NCBI RefSeq assembly: GCF_001949145.1
Contig: NW_019091417.1
Span: 1,244,275-1,308,274 of the forward strand
Length of the DNA stretch: 64,000 bases
Direction of reading: 5' to 3'
Source of the DNA: Acanthaster planci
Taxonomy: Eukaryota > Echinodermata > Asteroidea > Valvatida > Acanthasteridae
Shown piece after piece: positions 1-13,042 of this stretch; the stretch's first letter is position 1, and the number at the start of each line of letters is the position of its first letter. A program made the translations under genes and the position numbers. Under the pieces are notes generated by a model. That model had not been told where the DNA came from. It was given only the letters and a program-made list of their open reading frames with translations, and ran no database searches.

Positions 1-3000
1 ATCAAGCCAAACCTCATGAATATGGATATCCTTCTGAACCACACACAAGTGGCCATACCTTGGTAAGTTGCATGTGCCTTGGTTTATTAGCAACCCCTTT
101 TAAGCCCTATCCGCCTCGAGCAGAAGCACCCCCCTGTAAGTAGCAATGCGACCGTAACACGTGCATTTTGTAGGCTTGTGAACCAGCTAAGTTCAGTTCC
201 GACCTCTCTTGATCCAGCTCGAGGCTCATAGTATTTTGACCTTTTTCAACCTCGTACCATATACTTTTTATGTACCCAACTTAATGAATGGTTCAATACT
301 TGTTTTTGAAATGTACAAAACAGCGATTTTATACCCCAAACTGTCTAATACAGAATATTTCCTTCGTACTCGTGTCTATCTTGCCATACCCAAAAATTAG
401 CCGTGTGCGTACTTTTCTTCCTTCACTTGTAAACGTCTAAATCTAAAGCTTTCAACATTCTATGCCTCGCAGACATAACCACACCCTTACAACTACATGG
501 ACCCTATTGAGATAACCCTACATGTGCCTCAACCGAAAAAAGCTAACATGTTACCAACAAACAGACTCCACTCATCGAAAACGAATGAATTTAGTCCTTT
601 ATGTCGCATTAATTTTGACATCAGATAAGCAGTTTACACATAAGACTGCAGTGATGAGAAGAAAGGTTCCTCTGTCACCAGCAGCAAACCCAGACTCTTT
701 GCCCCCGTACCAGTAATCTTGACAATCTTGCTACATACTTACGGCTGGTCCAGCTCATATTTTGATGCACCAAAAGACGATTTCTTGACGTCATTTTGTG
801 ATATGCCAACAAAGCCAACGGGGAAGTGTATTCATTAGATCCACAGGGTTCTGTACGTAATCTTGAACTCCTTGCGGCAAACATCTGCCACTATTATTCC
901 CTCTCGACTGTCGTAATGCAAAAAAAATAAAGAAAATTTTTACCGAAAAAATCCGATGTTCGGGTATTCTCCATACAGGTATACGCATCAGGATCGGCAA
1001 ACTTAAATTTGCGCATTTCCCCCCCTCATATTCCGGATGTATTGATAGATTTATTCTCACACATGTGGGGAACTAACTGTAGCTTTTAATGAGTAGAAGG
1101 AAAGAAATTAAACTAGCAAAAGGATTTTGTATGTCCTTACTGATTAATTTCAATAAAAAGGACAATTGAAATTGAAAATAATAATAATCTTACTTCCCAT
1201 TGCCGATTCTTACAAGTCCCCTGCAAAAATGGGTTAAAAGGGTCACTTCACGTAACTGTCCAAAAATCCCGCGAATCTTATTACGAGACTCTAATCCATT
1301 TATGATGAAATTACAAACCAGCAAATTTGGCAGTGCAGTGGTACCAAAAGATACGTTGGAAAATAACCCATAATCCATAGCGCTGATTAAGTTACGTGGA
1401 AACCGACGGTACCAACGACTGTTTTATGACGGCCCATCTGTCAAGTGAAGTGAAACATTTGCTTGTTGAGAACATGAAGTTAATGGGAGACTTTGAGACA
1501 CTGGTGCCAGCAGATGTATCTGTCCTTTGCACAGACATATAAACGCATAGACCGCCAGGTCCTATTCAAAACTACAGAGGGCTTTCACCACGTGTTCACC
1601 AACCTGTGATTCTTCCATGTTTTACGTTTAATAGACTAAAGAACAACAAGCAAAACAAACATTTTACCTGAGTGAAGCAAGTTTTATGGAAGGGGGATAA
1701 TTTGAATATTCTTTGTAAAGCATGCAGTTTTTGAATAAACAGATAAACCTATTGTCATGAATTGAACTCCTGAAAATTGTGTTTGATAAACTTACTGTTT
1801 ATGACGTATGTGGAGTACATCAAATGAAGGTGATTGTATTTTCACATCGATGTTTTTATTGATGTAGTCAGCAACGGTTCACTTTTGCTCACACGAAAAA
1901 AAAAGACATCATGGAATTGTTCAACGGAAACAGTCGTCGGATAGTTTCGCGGTGTCAAAGTAGCCAATTAATTGGCGTCACACACCTTCTGGAACCATCC
2001 TGAGCGTCTCAAACCCCGCGACTTTGAAATTGGTCATCTTAGTCAGAAAGAGGCGGGGGAAATATTAACACCGAGCTTGATATTTTTCTCGGGCTTCTTT
2101 TTTTCCCCTTTTACTCTTATACCGCGACTGGGTTATATCCGTTGATCTCTCATCAATGTACGTAGTAAGTCCGGCTCGGAAGCATACAGCTTTGAGGATG
2201 TTTTGAAGTTGAGGAGAATTCCGAGAATGCACCCGTCGGGTTGTTTTCGTCAAACCTTCAATCGTCGGCTGTGTTGTAAACATTGAGCAGGAGTTCGGAT
2301 TTTGTTTGACTGTCTCGTTATTTATTTCCAAGACATTCCCAATCCAGCTCTCGTCCACTGGCTCATGTTGGTTGTCTTACCCAGCCGTAGGCTGGAGCAG
2401 CCTGATTTACCTACGCGGGAGGAAAACATATCGGGTGACTAATTATCTTTCTCCGTCGGAGAAACGTTGCATGTTGGCAGAGAGTGTTGTGCAAAAAATA
2501 TCTTAATCTCAAGTTGTCTGGTTTATCATAAAGTAACTTAGTATCCCCATTTTCAAGTTCTGTGTTTTCGTCGGTGACACCGACAGCTATCATTATACCT
2601 CGGGAAGAAAGTACGGTCAAAAAGTGCAATAACTGATCAGCACCTCCTCTGAAAAACCTAAGCCACTCCCCCTCTGTCGCTCTTGGGATTTTGCGCTGGG
2701 AAGAGCACCGGTACACTGCACTCGAATATATGTCGTTTACTTGGTCGAGTATAAAACGACAGAAGTGTACCCTTTATGTGTGTGAATGTGCACTTTACGT
2801 GTCTACCTTATTACTCACTCATCGGTTTGTGACCTACTCACATAACTCCGTAAAGTATAGTCGCTCCTTTCAATTATAAGTTCACTGCATAGTCGCGCAC
2901 AGCATGCTTGAAACTCGCTACTTTTGTCGACACTTGCATTAACGTCTGATGGTTTCCATTTGAGGAAATACCAAAATGCCCCAAGTACTGTAGTAATTTC

Positions 3001-6000
3001 CGATTGCAAGTGAGTTAGTTATAACTAAACAGTGCCCTCCTGTGCCAGATGTGGTTGATGGATTAAACAAACAGGATGGCACGTAATGAATTGCAATACC
3101 ACCCGGCTGAAATTTTTTTCTGATCCAATTGCAACCAATGAAGCTTCCCTTCATACGATTTACGCACGAGGGAGTCACGACCTGCTAAATCGCCATAACC
3201 ACAATGCGATTACGTTGCCACCTCAATGGATTTTCCCACCACCATGCAATCAGCTAAATGTAGAATTTGATTAGCCGGTCAACGAGTAAGTTGGTAGGGT
3301 CGGTATGAAAGACAGTTGCAGCAATCTCAGAAAGTAAGGAATACTGTCGTAAACGCCACTAAAACAGTGGTTTCTTGCACAAATGTTTAAAAATGCAATT
3401 TTATCGAAATGTTGATTCAGGGTTACTGTCTGTCAAATTGTGACATCGTTAGCCTTCTCTGTAAACAAAATAGCTTTCAATTTTGAGTGTATACTCCAAA
3501 TGAACAGCTTCTTGCATCATTGCCTCTATATGCTTCCTGTTTTGCGTACACCTCTTTTCATCAGTAGTTCTATTGCATAAAAAAGAGGAGATAATCTTTA
3601 TAGAACGGGAAGAATAGCAGCCACATATAAAAGGTCCTTCTTGCATGCGTTCACTGAACACAATGAAAAAAAGTTTCTCTGTTTAGTTGTAAAATACAAT
3701 TGGTTGGATTTGTGGAGTTTATTTAGCTGGGTAATATCGTTATAGCGTCACCCCGTATGCGACAGCCAATGTCGTCAGAGTGCTATCTACGTACGATAGC
3801 AAAATCATTTGATGAACTCCTTGAAGAAGAGGTTCGTATAGCTTGGCAAAGGCTGTGTGTAATTAGACCCAAGGCCCTATCAGATCCTATTAAATCACCA
3901 CACAATTTCTTCGGATTTGGATTTCAAACCACGCTCGTCCACGAGACGAGTGAGCCGCGTCTAAATGAGGGGGCCCTTGTGGCAACATATGATGGAATGC
4001 GATTTTAAATGGGTATCATATTGATAAGGGTTTATATTGATTTCCGAGATTTCCGATTTCCGAGTTCTATAACTTCGGTTAGTTTGGATATTGTGTTTGG
4101 GTCAAAGAAATTTTTGACTTGAAATATACAACGAATCCCCAATATTTAAATGGAACAAGGTCCGTACGGAAGCAAATCCAATATTCTTCCGCTTTATCAG
4201 TTATCAAGTTTATATTTTTCTGTATGTCATGATGTAAAGTAATATGCGACCGTGTTAGTAATTTGGTCCTACTCGGACTCGGCCGACTCGGAGCTCGTCA
4301 TGCACACAATTTTAGCCAGGCTGGCTGGCACTTAAATTCCAGCAACCAGGTAAACATTTCCTCCTGGTAAATTGACTCGTAGACTACTCTGCGGTACGGG
4401 AAGCGGCTCCCATTGGCCTGAAATCGAACCCTTTGGATCGATGCCCCGTCACGCGGGCCCATCGGTCCGTCCTTTTTCCCGCCTCTTTCTTCCCCTCCTG
4501 CTACGCGAATCATTGATATCCTATGTCTGTTTCATGAGTGTAACGACTACCAAGAAATTTTAAACTGTCTTCAAGAATAAAATTAGGTAACTATTTTCCA
4601 AAATTATCAAAGATGACTTGTATTGCATTTTAGAAGTGTCAGTAAAAAAGACAAGTGATAAACTAAAGATATCTTGGCTTAAATTCAAGCGGCAGTTCAG
4701 GCGAATTTAACCGTTGTATAGCGATTTAATCAAACGATAAAAACTTGTAACCTGCAAAGTAATGATACATTATGAAATTTTTGCTGAAGCCATGTAGATT
4801 TTTTAAAACAGTCGTTGGTGTAATGTAGGTTGCCCATATGCTCTCTGTGTGTCTTAATGCAAAACCGACGCAACTCTCCACCGATCAATGCCAACAAAAA
4901 TGAGAAGAGTTCCATCTCTCCCCTGCTCTTGTTCCCCTTCCTGCCCAAAATGTCTTGAAAGGACCACCCACCCGATGTGCTCTTCCCTGAAGCCTGTTTT
5001 TCGGATATTGAATCTTCCAGGTACGATGGGTTCGACCGGACTTCTTGATGGGTAAATTAAAGGTGCCGTTGCTGGCTAAATGAACAAAATCTGTGGCTCC
5101 CATACAAACCTTATTAAATCTTTTGTACCTCGATTGTAAAGGTGGTCTTGAGAAAGAATGTTTTGCATGTAATGTGCTAAACGAAATTCTATTGTTAATG
5201 TTGTCTTGGCATAAGTGTTGTATTTCGAGCAACATTTTGACGTATCTTTTCCGTAGGTTCTGCAGATTGTCATTGAATTGAATTTGCATTCGTATTGTCT
5301 AGAAATCTCCATCGGCCATTTCATTCATGCCAGTCAAGTTTCAGTGACGTCTCGTCCTTCAGTCCATTGATGTCCTCAACAAGCCAAGCCGTGATTATAA
5401 CATGTTAACTACATGTACTTACACGCCTATGCGTATCTCCGAAACCCTTCCTGTAGATTTCCGCCTATCTTTTGCCACCCAAAAATACCTAAATGTTTCT
5501 ATTCTGGTCTTGATATAAAGGTATTGCTCATAAATTGTCACGGTAATTTATCGTCCTTTAATGACCTCAGTCTCTGTATTAAGGCGACATCCATAAAGTT
5601 TGCACCTTTAAGTTAGATGAGTACCAGATGAATGGGAGTGTGCCGCAATGTCAATAAAACTTGGCTGGTTTAAGAGGGACTAAGAGCCACTGGTCAAACC
5701 CTGCTGCATCCCATGGTGGGGTTCAGTCTGGTAATTATTGGCTCGGAGCAGGTGGCTCTAGCTCCATGGCGCCGCTTCTGTTGTGGAGGGTTGACGCCCG
5801 TCCTCTCAGTGAGGTAAGGCTTTATAGACGCATTGAGCGGTGGTACACACAGGTAAAGCCAAGGATAATTCAAAACCACCTTAGGTGATCATAGAGGTCA
5901 AGTGGCAATCTAGTTTTCTTCCATAAAGGTCCCTACACTCAGCCAAGCCTTTGTTATCTGTGGCTACGGCTGTTCCACACATATTTTCAATGGCATCAAC

Positions 6001-8640
6001 TAATTCAGACATACCAAACCAAACACTGCTCTATACTAAAACAATCATCGGCTCGACTCGACTATGAAGCGGCCTTTGTCAAAGAGTTTATGAATTGTTT
6101 CTCACTGTCGTTGGGCGATATGGAGCCCATGAGTTCTGTGATGTGAATGACTATAATGCATATAAGCACTCGCCTATCAACCACAGTGGTTCCGACTTCG
6201 ATTCCAGGTCTGGGCCATAATGTGAGTAGAGTTGTTCCTTGATTCTCTCCAGCGTCAAGGGAGATTTTTTTCTCAGGTTCTTTTTTTTCCTCCCTCCGAA
6301 AAAAATCGACACTTACCATCTGTGGTTGTGCTCCGTGGGCAGTTGTGGGTCGTCGAAGGCTGGCTGAGGCGCTGTTGTTTATTCTTTTAATTGTGAAGCG
6401 CATTTGAACATAATTACATGGAATTTGAGCTTTATAAATGAATAAATTTGATTAATTACCTTCCCCTTCTTGACATCACGCTCAGGATTGGAAGATAAAC
6501 GATAGCTTTCTTCTCTTTAAGTGTCTGCCTGCTAACAAAGGGGATTGCGAATCGACCTTCTAAGATAACCTCTCATTATTTTAGTGCGTCTCTCCCTTGC
6601 TACCTTGTTATCCTTATCGTTTGAATTACCTCAAGCTTTCCAACGCCGTCAACCAGCCACCTGCCGTGCCTGGTCGATGTGGGCGTAATACTGTCATGCC
6701 CAGGCTAACAAGATTTGTTTGTATCTGAGGGAGAAGGGGCGGGTGCATATTCTAGGGCAGCAGATCGGCGGCTTGTTGCATCATCGCAAAGTTCATGGAG
6801 GTGCACTCTGTTAAAAAGAAACTCGGGCCAAGTTGCAAGCGGAAGAAGTCGAACACTTTGGAGAGGGAAATCAACAGAGATCTCAACCAGAGGCCCGGAT
6901 CTCCCGCTAAGAAAACTGTCCGCAAACTAGCCACTTCCGGACTTGAAGTTTGAAGGAAGACGGTTGTGAGGACTCTTCGCTTCAATTTGGCGGGCTCAGA
7001 GGTCATCGACTAAGGGAATAGCTAGTGCTAAAAAAAAACAGCATGTCATGTCAGGGCAGTGTTTACCAACGAACATTTGGAAAATGGGGATGTGTTTTGA
7101 AGTCCTTCCTTTGTCGGCAACAATTGAAACACTTTGGGCACAAGGGTGTTGCACGTCATGTGGCAAAGTCATCGTGAGGCCTTTCACCCCGGAAAGCGGT
7201 TACCAAGCCAAAAAAGCAGTTGGAGGATAGGCCTTTCAGGTTGATCAGATCATGATGAAAGACAATTGCACACGGGAATTCGAAGAATTACATTAAATCT
7301 TTGGTCTTGGTGTGGCGTTCTTAAGGCTGAGATCTCAGCCCCATAGGCAGTCTGAAGTATACGTTTAAAGCGAAGGTTCATACTTGAAACTTTCATATTT
7401 GGATTAGCAGTAAGTAATTTGCCAAAAACTATTGACCAGTTGGAAACTGTGTCAAGAGGGTTTTTCATAATGATATAACTTTTGACTGTTTGAGCTTTGG
7501 TAATATTGTTCCGGTCATTGGGGTCAATTATGCTACTCTGTAAATAAGTAAAATAGCTACAATGTAGTTTTTGAAGACCATCTCATTTTATTTAGGCGGT
7601 AGTTCTTATTTTCGAACAGTTAAATTCCTTTTGAACGTAAAGCGTTTTGTTCATTTTTTTGAAATATAATAACTATGAACTCAATTGAAGATTGACGAAA
7701 AGACATTCCTTCTCTTTGATAGTGCTTAGTAAAAAGAATTTCATTTTTAATCCTTAGTCTTTACAACCAATTTCTTTCCTTTTCCGATTTATCCAAAATC
7801 AGATTGAATGCCTTATTTTTTGGGGGGACAGCAAAGTCTGACTGACCTGTGATCTTTCTAATGAGCCAAATGATTGGCCGAAATCATGGATAATAATCGA
7901 TAAGAAACAATGTGGTTGGAGTGACGTGAGTGGCATCTTGAATATCAATATTGACCCTGCCCTAATGATCTTTGATTTGACGCATGAGACTTTTTTGTCC
8001 GTTTGCACTGGTAGTTTCGGTTACTGGTGGCAAACACGGAGATCTTTCACCGTACACCGGCAATCTGTCGGCAGCGACGCCCTCCAATAGTGCGCGTGGA
8101 CAGAGCTGTTCTGTTTGAACAGTTGAGGAGCCAGACGTCTGACGTGATTCTGATCACTGCCTGCTCTACAAAATATCCATGTAGAGAGAGGTGGGACGAG
8201 TTGTTATTAACATCAACATAGTCTCAGGAGAATAATTAGAGATTCGAGCCCGTGGGATTTTTCCTTTCGTTATAAAATAAATTGACTTCCTGTTTTGTTG
8301 CGTAACCATCAAGACATTTGAGAAATGATCAATATCCCCTTCTTGTTTCCATGGATACTTGTTTTTCGAAAGAAGGAAAACAACATTTTTCTTCTAGATG
8401 TAGTACACAATGCATGGTGTGCATTGGTGACGTATGTCGTCTATTTCATGTATGCATACATTTCCGGCCAGGAAATCATTAAGTAGCCAAAACAGATTAA
8501 CAAACGTAGCTGCGCAAATATCGCACAAAAAGAGACGTGCTTACCACGACCGAATTAATGCGAAGGAAAGAGCTGACTGACTGGTGATTTATAGCTTAAT
8601 GGTCCAACGTGTAATACCGGATTTTCCCTTATCTGGCTGT
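1..8640. other. No supported gene; AT-rich non-coding DNA
   Basis: Stop codons are frequent in all six frames and every open frame is short (134 codons or fewer). None resembles a known domain. I see no tRNA-like A/B box pair, no convincing foldback element and no minisatellite. The only local structure noted is a short run of the word GATTTCCGA repeated in slightly changed form at about 4039-4063. Coding exons shorter than about 100 codons cannot be excluded by eye. Confidence 0.6.
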
Positions 8641-8680
8641 CTGATCATCTCCCCAAGAAGTGTGCGTTGCCGGCAGACGC

Positions 8681-8699
8681 TGACGTCATTCTGACGTCA
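8681..8699. promoter_or_regulatory. Paired CRE-type palindromes
   Basis: Two perfect TGACGTCA octamers lie at 8681-8688 and 8692-8699. They are separated by three bases, so their starts are 11 bp apart, about one helical turn. TGACGTCA is the full consensus site for CREB/ATF bZIP factors in animals. A GC-richer stretch follows at about 8700-8730. The octamer also occurs singly elsewhere in the window (for example near 23.5, 34.8, 51.0 and 61.3 kb), so single sites mean little. The close pair is what makes this one notable. Function is inferred. Confidence 0.35.
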
Positions 8700-9481
8700 C
8701 CTGCACCGGACCGACCACCTGTTTGACGTGGGGGTAATTCAGTAGGGATATTAGATATGGCTGGCATTTTGGTCAGTCGATGAAATTATAATTCTCCGTC
8801 GGATCTCCATAACAGGTCGTCAGCTTGTTGAATGAGCTTGCCCGACATTTGTCCTTGTAAGCCCCGAGGTCGAATTTACCTCAGCTGCGCGCAACAGCAT
8901 TGGTTATTTCTTTGCTTTCTTATCACCGACAGATGCATAGCTAAAACTGCAGTGATACCTGTGTACAGATATCAATGGTCCTTTCCGTGTTAATTTAACA
9001 CCAAACGGTGCTAATTCAAAGCTGCATTTTCTATAATATGTTCTACCAATTTCTACACTCTCCTGATTGCTAATTGAATCATTTCCTTGACTGTATTCCT
9101 TCTTTGCCCCTTTTCAATTTAAAGACAAATTGTTTACCATTATTAATTAAACCTGGTACCAGCCTCAGGTGTAAAGTGTTGGTTTAAACTTTCCTTGAAT
9201 TTAGGGCAGAGATATCAAGGATGGCAGAATTAGTAAATGATTAAAACAAACATTATTGATTTTACCTTGACCCCACATCTGTCTCTTGAGGGTGCTTCAC
9301 TGCAGATGGCCTTGCGTATCTTTACCAGTAACGTTTAACAAATCTTAATTCAATAGAAAACAGATACGCAGAACATTTGTAAATGTCTCTATCATACATT
9401 TACAATGTATTGTTATGTTTTGCATCGTTTTAAGTTAAATTTAAGGTAGAAACTTAGCCTTTGGGTACAGACATGTAGGCC
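8700..9481. other. No gene seen
   Basis: AT-rich sequence with no open frame of note and no repeat structure that I could recognise. Confidence 0.55.
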
Positions 9482-9570
9482 TAAATCTATCTCATCTTTG
9501 GAAGTAACATGTAAATCTATCCCATCTTAGGAAGTATAACATGTAAATCTATCTCATCTCAAGAAGTGTG
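9482..9570. repeat. 30-32 bp minisatellite, three copies
   Basis: Three direct copies of a unit beginning TAAATCTATCTCATCT start at 9482, 9512 and 9544, giving periods of 30 and 32 bp. The copies differ by a few substitutions and a 2-bp insertion in the middle unit (GAAGTAACATG versus GAAGTATAACATG). The third copy decays after 9570. This is an ordinary small tandem repeat with no coding potential seen. Confidence 0.85.
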
Positions 9571-9610
9571 GGTTTGAAAAGAATCGGTAGTGATAGTATT
9601 CTCGATGTTT

Positions 9611-9626
9611 CGAACAGCCCTGTTCG
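9611..9626. repeat. Short hairpin CGAACAG-CC-CTGTTCG
   Basis: Seven-base perfect arms (CGAACAG and CTGTTCG) flank a two-base loop, inside the phrase GTTTCGAACAGCCCTGTTCG. I associate similar phrases with dispersed repeats in invertebrate genomes, but that is memory only. It could be a fragment of an old mobile element or chance. Confidence 0.3.
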
Positions 9627-9883
9627 TCTTTAGGATGAGTGCTGTACTGCTGCTGAGATGATGCCTGAAATAAAAGAGTGGAAGATTACGCGGTGCCTGT
9701 CCGTTGAAGCATGGAGGTAAAGCAGGTTACGTTTGCACTGGTGTGTGACGGTATCTGCTTATGGTCCGGACCAGATACCGTTTACGTGGACACTGGTGTC
9801 CTGGAGAATGGTGTTCTTCCTGCGTTGCGTTGGTTTCTTCTCCGTTGGTGCCAGTTGAGTACTGATGCGATGAACCTGGCCTT

Positions 9884-10078
9884 GTTTGCTTGCTGGTTGG
9901 CTAGCTGCCTTGCTGGCTACTTGGCTGATTGACTCGCTGGCTGGCTGGCTGGCTGATTGGTTTGCTAGCTGGTTTGCTTTCTGGCTGGTTGGCTGGCTAG
10001 CTGGTTGACTGGCTGGATGGTTGGTGGCGGACTAGCTGGCTAGTTGGCTTGCTGGCTGACATGCTTGCAAGCAGGCAA
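9884..10078. repeat. Degenerate GGCT/TGGT tetranucleotide microsatellite
   Basis: About 195 bp is dominated by the tetranucleotide TGGC and its variants (GGCT, TGGT, TAGC, TTGC, TGAT). The purest block, CTGGCTGGCTGGCTGG, is near 9937-9955. The 73-codon open frame that starts at 9711 and runs into this tract ends in a Trp/Leu/Ala-rich tail. That tail is a by-product of the repeat and not evidence for a protein. Confidence 0.9.
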
Positions 10079-12948
10079 ATATCTTCATACGGACTTTAGA
10101 CTTTAATCTAAATTCCCTCTCTTATAAAACATAACTTTTAAACTCTTCTCGAAACCTTAAGTATCGACGTTGATTCGATCGACCTGCTAACTGTTTCCTC
10201 GATGAAAATCAGATTGTTTAAAAGCAATATCCACGAGACGTGTCGAAATAACTCCTACGAGTTACGTCAAATCTTCCACAGCCCTTTGCAGTGCGCCATA
10301 TTTAATGGCAGCCGTGCCCTAAAGGAGCATCTCGGCTGTCATTCTTCATGTTCTCTATTGGCAGGGAACAATAAAAAGCCGTAGCCGGAGACTACAATGT
10401 CGACCTGGCTGATCAAAGAGAATGCATGTACATCGTGGAAAATGTATAACGTCAGTGCACAATACTCCTGCTGTATATTTCAGTCAAGCGCTATACAGCA
10501 GCATGAAAACATCAGTTAATGAATATCCTCCCAAAATCTGAGGGATTTTGTGCCTGGGTGCATATAATTTGTTTCATGACAATGTGGCATTTGATTAATT
10601 GATAGAGTTACTCATGTTTTGTATATTGAAATGTTGGCAATTTGCGTGTGGTGAGGCTTGCCAGACATGTTTTGATTAACACGATCATGATGAATAGCAC
10701 AGGCCGTTCGTTTCTTATACAGTTCATTCCAAAGTTTATCACTTGCTGTTGGCTAGTTTACTGTCAAAACACGGGCATCACTTCGTCAAGAAAAACAATT
10801 TTGCTCCTTTGTGGGTAGAAGACAGAAAAGAAGAAAATTAGTTTCAATCATGCCTGATGTCTTGTTTAGGCTTTCTGTGCCTGCAGATGTCCCTCCGCAA
10901 GATTTGTTATACAATAGACCACGCCGTCCACCGATTCCCAAAAGCTATTTCGAAAATTAGCTTCCAAAGGCAGCGGACGCTTTATCATTCTTGTTTGATT
11001 TGTGTAATAGATCTTCTGCTTTTTGTGGCTTGATATGCAACGGTTTATGACCATGAGCTATACTGCCGTTGCAGATATCAGAAGTTTGACAGTATGGAGA
11101 GGCTGTCTGCTACGCAAGCCAATTTATTCAATTACCAAAACAGAAGCGGGTTCCTTGACTTTAAACCCGTAAACCTATATTTTTACCAGAGTGAAATCAA
11201 TAATGTTTAACGTGGGCTCTTCAGACAGGATGTCTCCTTACTTTGCTTGTTTTATCTAGAAAGCTTTGCGCTTTCAGTTTTAGAAAATAACAGTTTTCTT
11301 TGATTTTCTGTCATGTCTTCTTTGAAAGTAAAGTTTGTCGTCTAGAATTCAGTGTTGTGTTAGCCACTTTCTCCACCAGACAAGTAGCAGTAATATATAC
11401 ATTTGGATGTCGATCTGTATAAGGTTTTAGTCCCGTGTTGTTTTGATAGTAGAAAGCTTTCAGCAAGCCATGCGGTCACTCGTCCAGCCTTGTCGTCTTT
11501 TTTCCCAGGATCACAGGGGCTGGAAGAGTGGCAATTAGCCAGTTCGCTCGATACATGGGTGACTGACCGTTCTCGAGCCTTAAAGGCACGCTGACAGGTA
11601 TATGATAATATCTTTCATTAGTTTTATTTGTCCTCAGACCTTTTTTGTTTACACCGAGTCGCTTTTACAAAGTCAGTGGCTCAGAAGCCTTCGGTAAACA
11701 GTGCTCAACCTGTAGGGAAAGAAAGACGCTACATATATTATAGAAATTAACCTTGCTTTAAAATTGCCTGCACATTATTCCATTTTGTCAGATATGTCGT
11801 GATTATTCTGAAATGGCCTGACGTGCCAAGCCTGGGGGTGCCTGGAGACAAACACTTTACGTGCTGGGAATCCATCAGTACGAGAGGCAGAAATCATTAT
11901 GTACATTTTCATCTTGACAGGTAGATGCATAAATGTAGGAGGGAAGCGATGATTATTGTGGAGAAAACTAAAGAGATGAGCAGAAAAGTAGCAGTCGTTT
12001 CATTTTTGTTTGACAAATCGCTATCAACCTGAAATGTAACGAATGTCTCAGGTTGGCGACTACAATGGAAGTCAAAGCACTTGACCATTATTTCTTTCCA
12101 AAAATTCAAATTATCCTAATCACCATTTGCAAGGAGGAGTATATAAGCTTTCTGTACTTACAAAAAGTAATATTATTAACTTAACCATAGACAAATTTTC
12201 GGTTGAGGTGGCTTGTACGAAATTCTGCTTGGAATTGTCATATCTGAAGCTTAAAGTGAACTGTACATTCCACTGACCCTGGAGGAAAACTATTTTTAAC
12301 AGAACTAGGGGTCTGTTCCATCAGTGGTCATGGTTATCAGTTCCCAAACATTAATGAGTAACATAGGCCATTTCAGCCTGTAGTTATTTCTAAATTCATA
12401 TTGAAAATTTGCTAATATTGTTGCAGCTTTACCCAGACGTTATGAAATCGAAGAACTCAGATGTTGCTAAAAGTTTTTACACCCTTACGTATAAACATGC
12501 TCTAACCAGGTACGTATTAAACTTCTTCAGTAACCAGTGGGGAAAAGAAGAACTTCACGCAGATGGTCCCCTTGAATGTTTTACTTGACTTTAGGACAGT
12601 GAAGTCTGCCTTTGAAACTCCCTGATAATTAATTGATGCTGCGCCGAAGGTGCATATGTAGGTCGAAGTACTCGCTGATGTAGGTCGGTGTAAAGTGATG
12701 AAAGATAGAGTGGTTAGCATCGTGTCATGGCTACAATCCTGGACAAAACTCATTGGAACATGCCTCTCCCTTCGCCCCCTGTCAAAGTTGTTTCTCATAG
12801 GGTAAGTAGGGCCGAATCTTGGTCCAATAAATGGCCGCAACATTGAACGGGGGGTGTTCCAACCATTTTGTCAAGGGTTGTTGTTTTACAGGAGTATAGC
12901 ATACATTGTAACATATGTCATTGGTTACTGTCTTTACAGAACCATCAG
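10079..12948. other. No supported gene
   Basis: AT-rich sequence with dense stops in all frames. I saw no tandem or inverted repeat above chance and no recognisable RNA gene. Confidence 0.55.
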
Positions 12949-13042
12949 CAAGTTCTAAGAACTTGCGAGGGCAAGAAGTTCATAAGGTCAATCAACATAG
13001 GATTGAAGACCTGCAAAAGTAGGCTATATCCTAAGTTGATTG
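12949..13042. repeat. Two adjacent hairpins
   Basis: The first hairpin has perfect 8-base arms (GCAAGTTC at 12949-12956 and GAACTTGC at 12960-12967) with a 3-base loop. The second has 15-base arms with one mismatch (12990-13004, CAATCAACATAGGAT; 13028-13042, ATCCTAAGTTGATTG) around a 23-base loop, about the size of a short precursor hairpin. I do not recognise a known microRNA seed. Other possibilities are a remnant of a foldback element or chance, which is quite likely for the 8-base hairpin. Confidence 0.45.

Noticed and set aside
4885-5289. 134-codon minus-strand open frame
   Set aside because: No recognisable domain, low-information translation, and length within chance expectation.
5640-5890. 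GC-richer stretch with open frames on both strands, considered as an exon
   Set aside because: Translations show no recognisable domain and no paired splice signals that I could defend.
9711-9932. Open frame ending in a Trp/Leu/Ala-rich tail
   Set aside because: The tail is translated tetranucleotide repeat.
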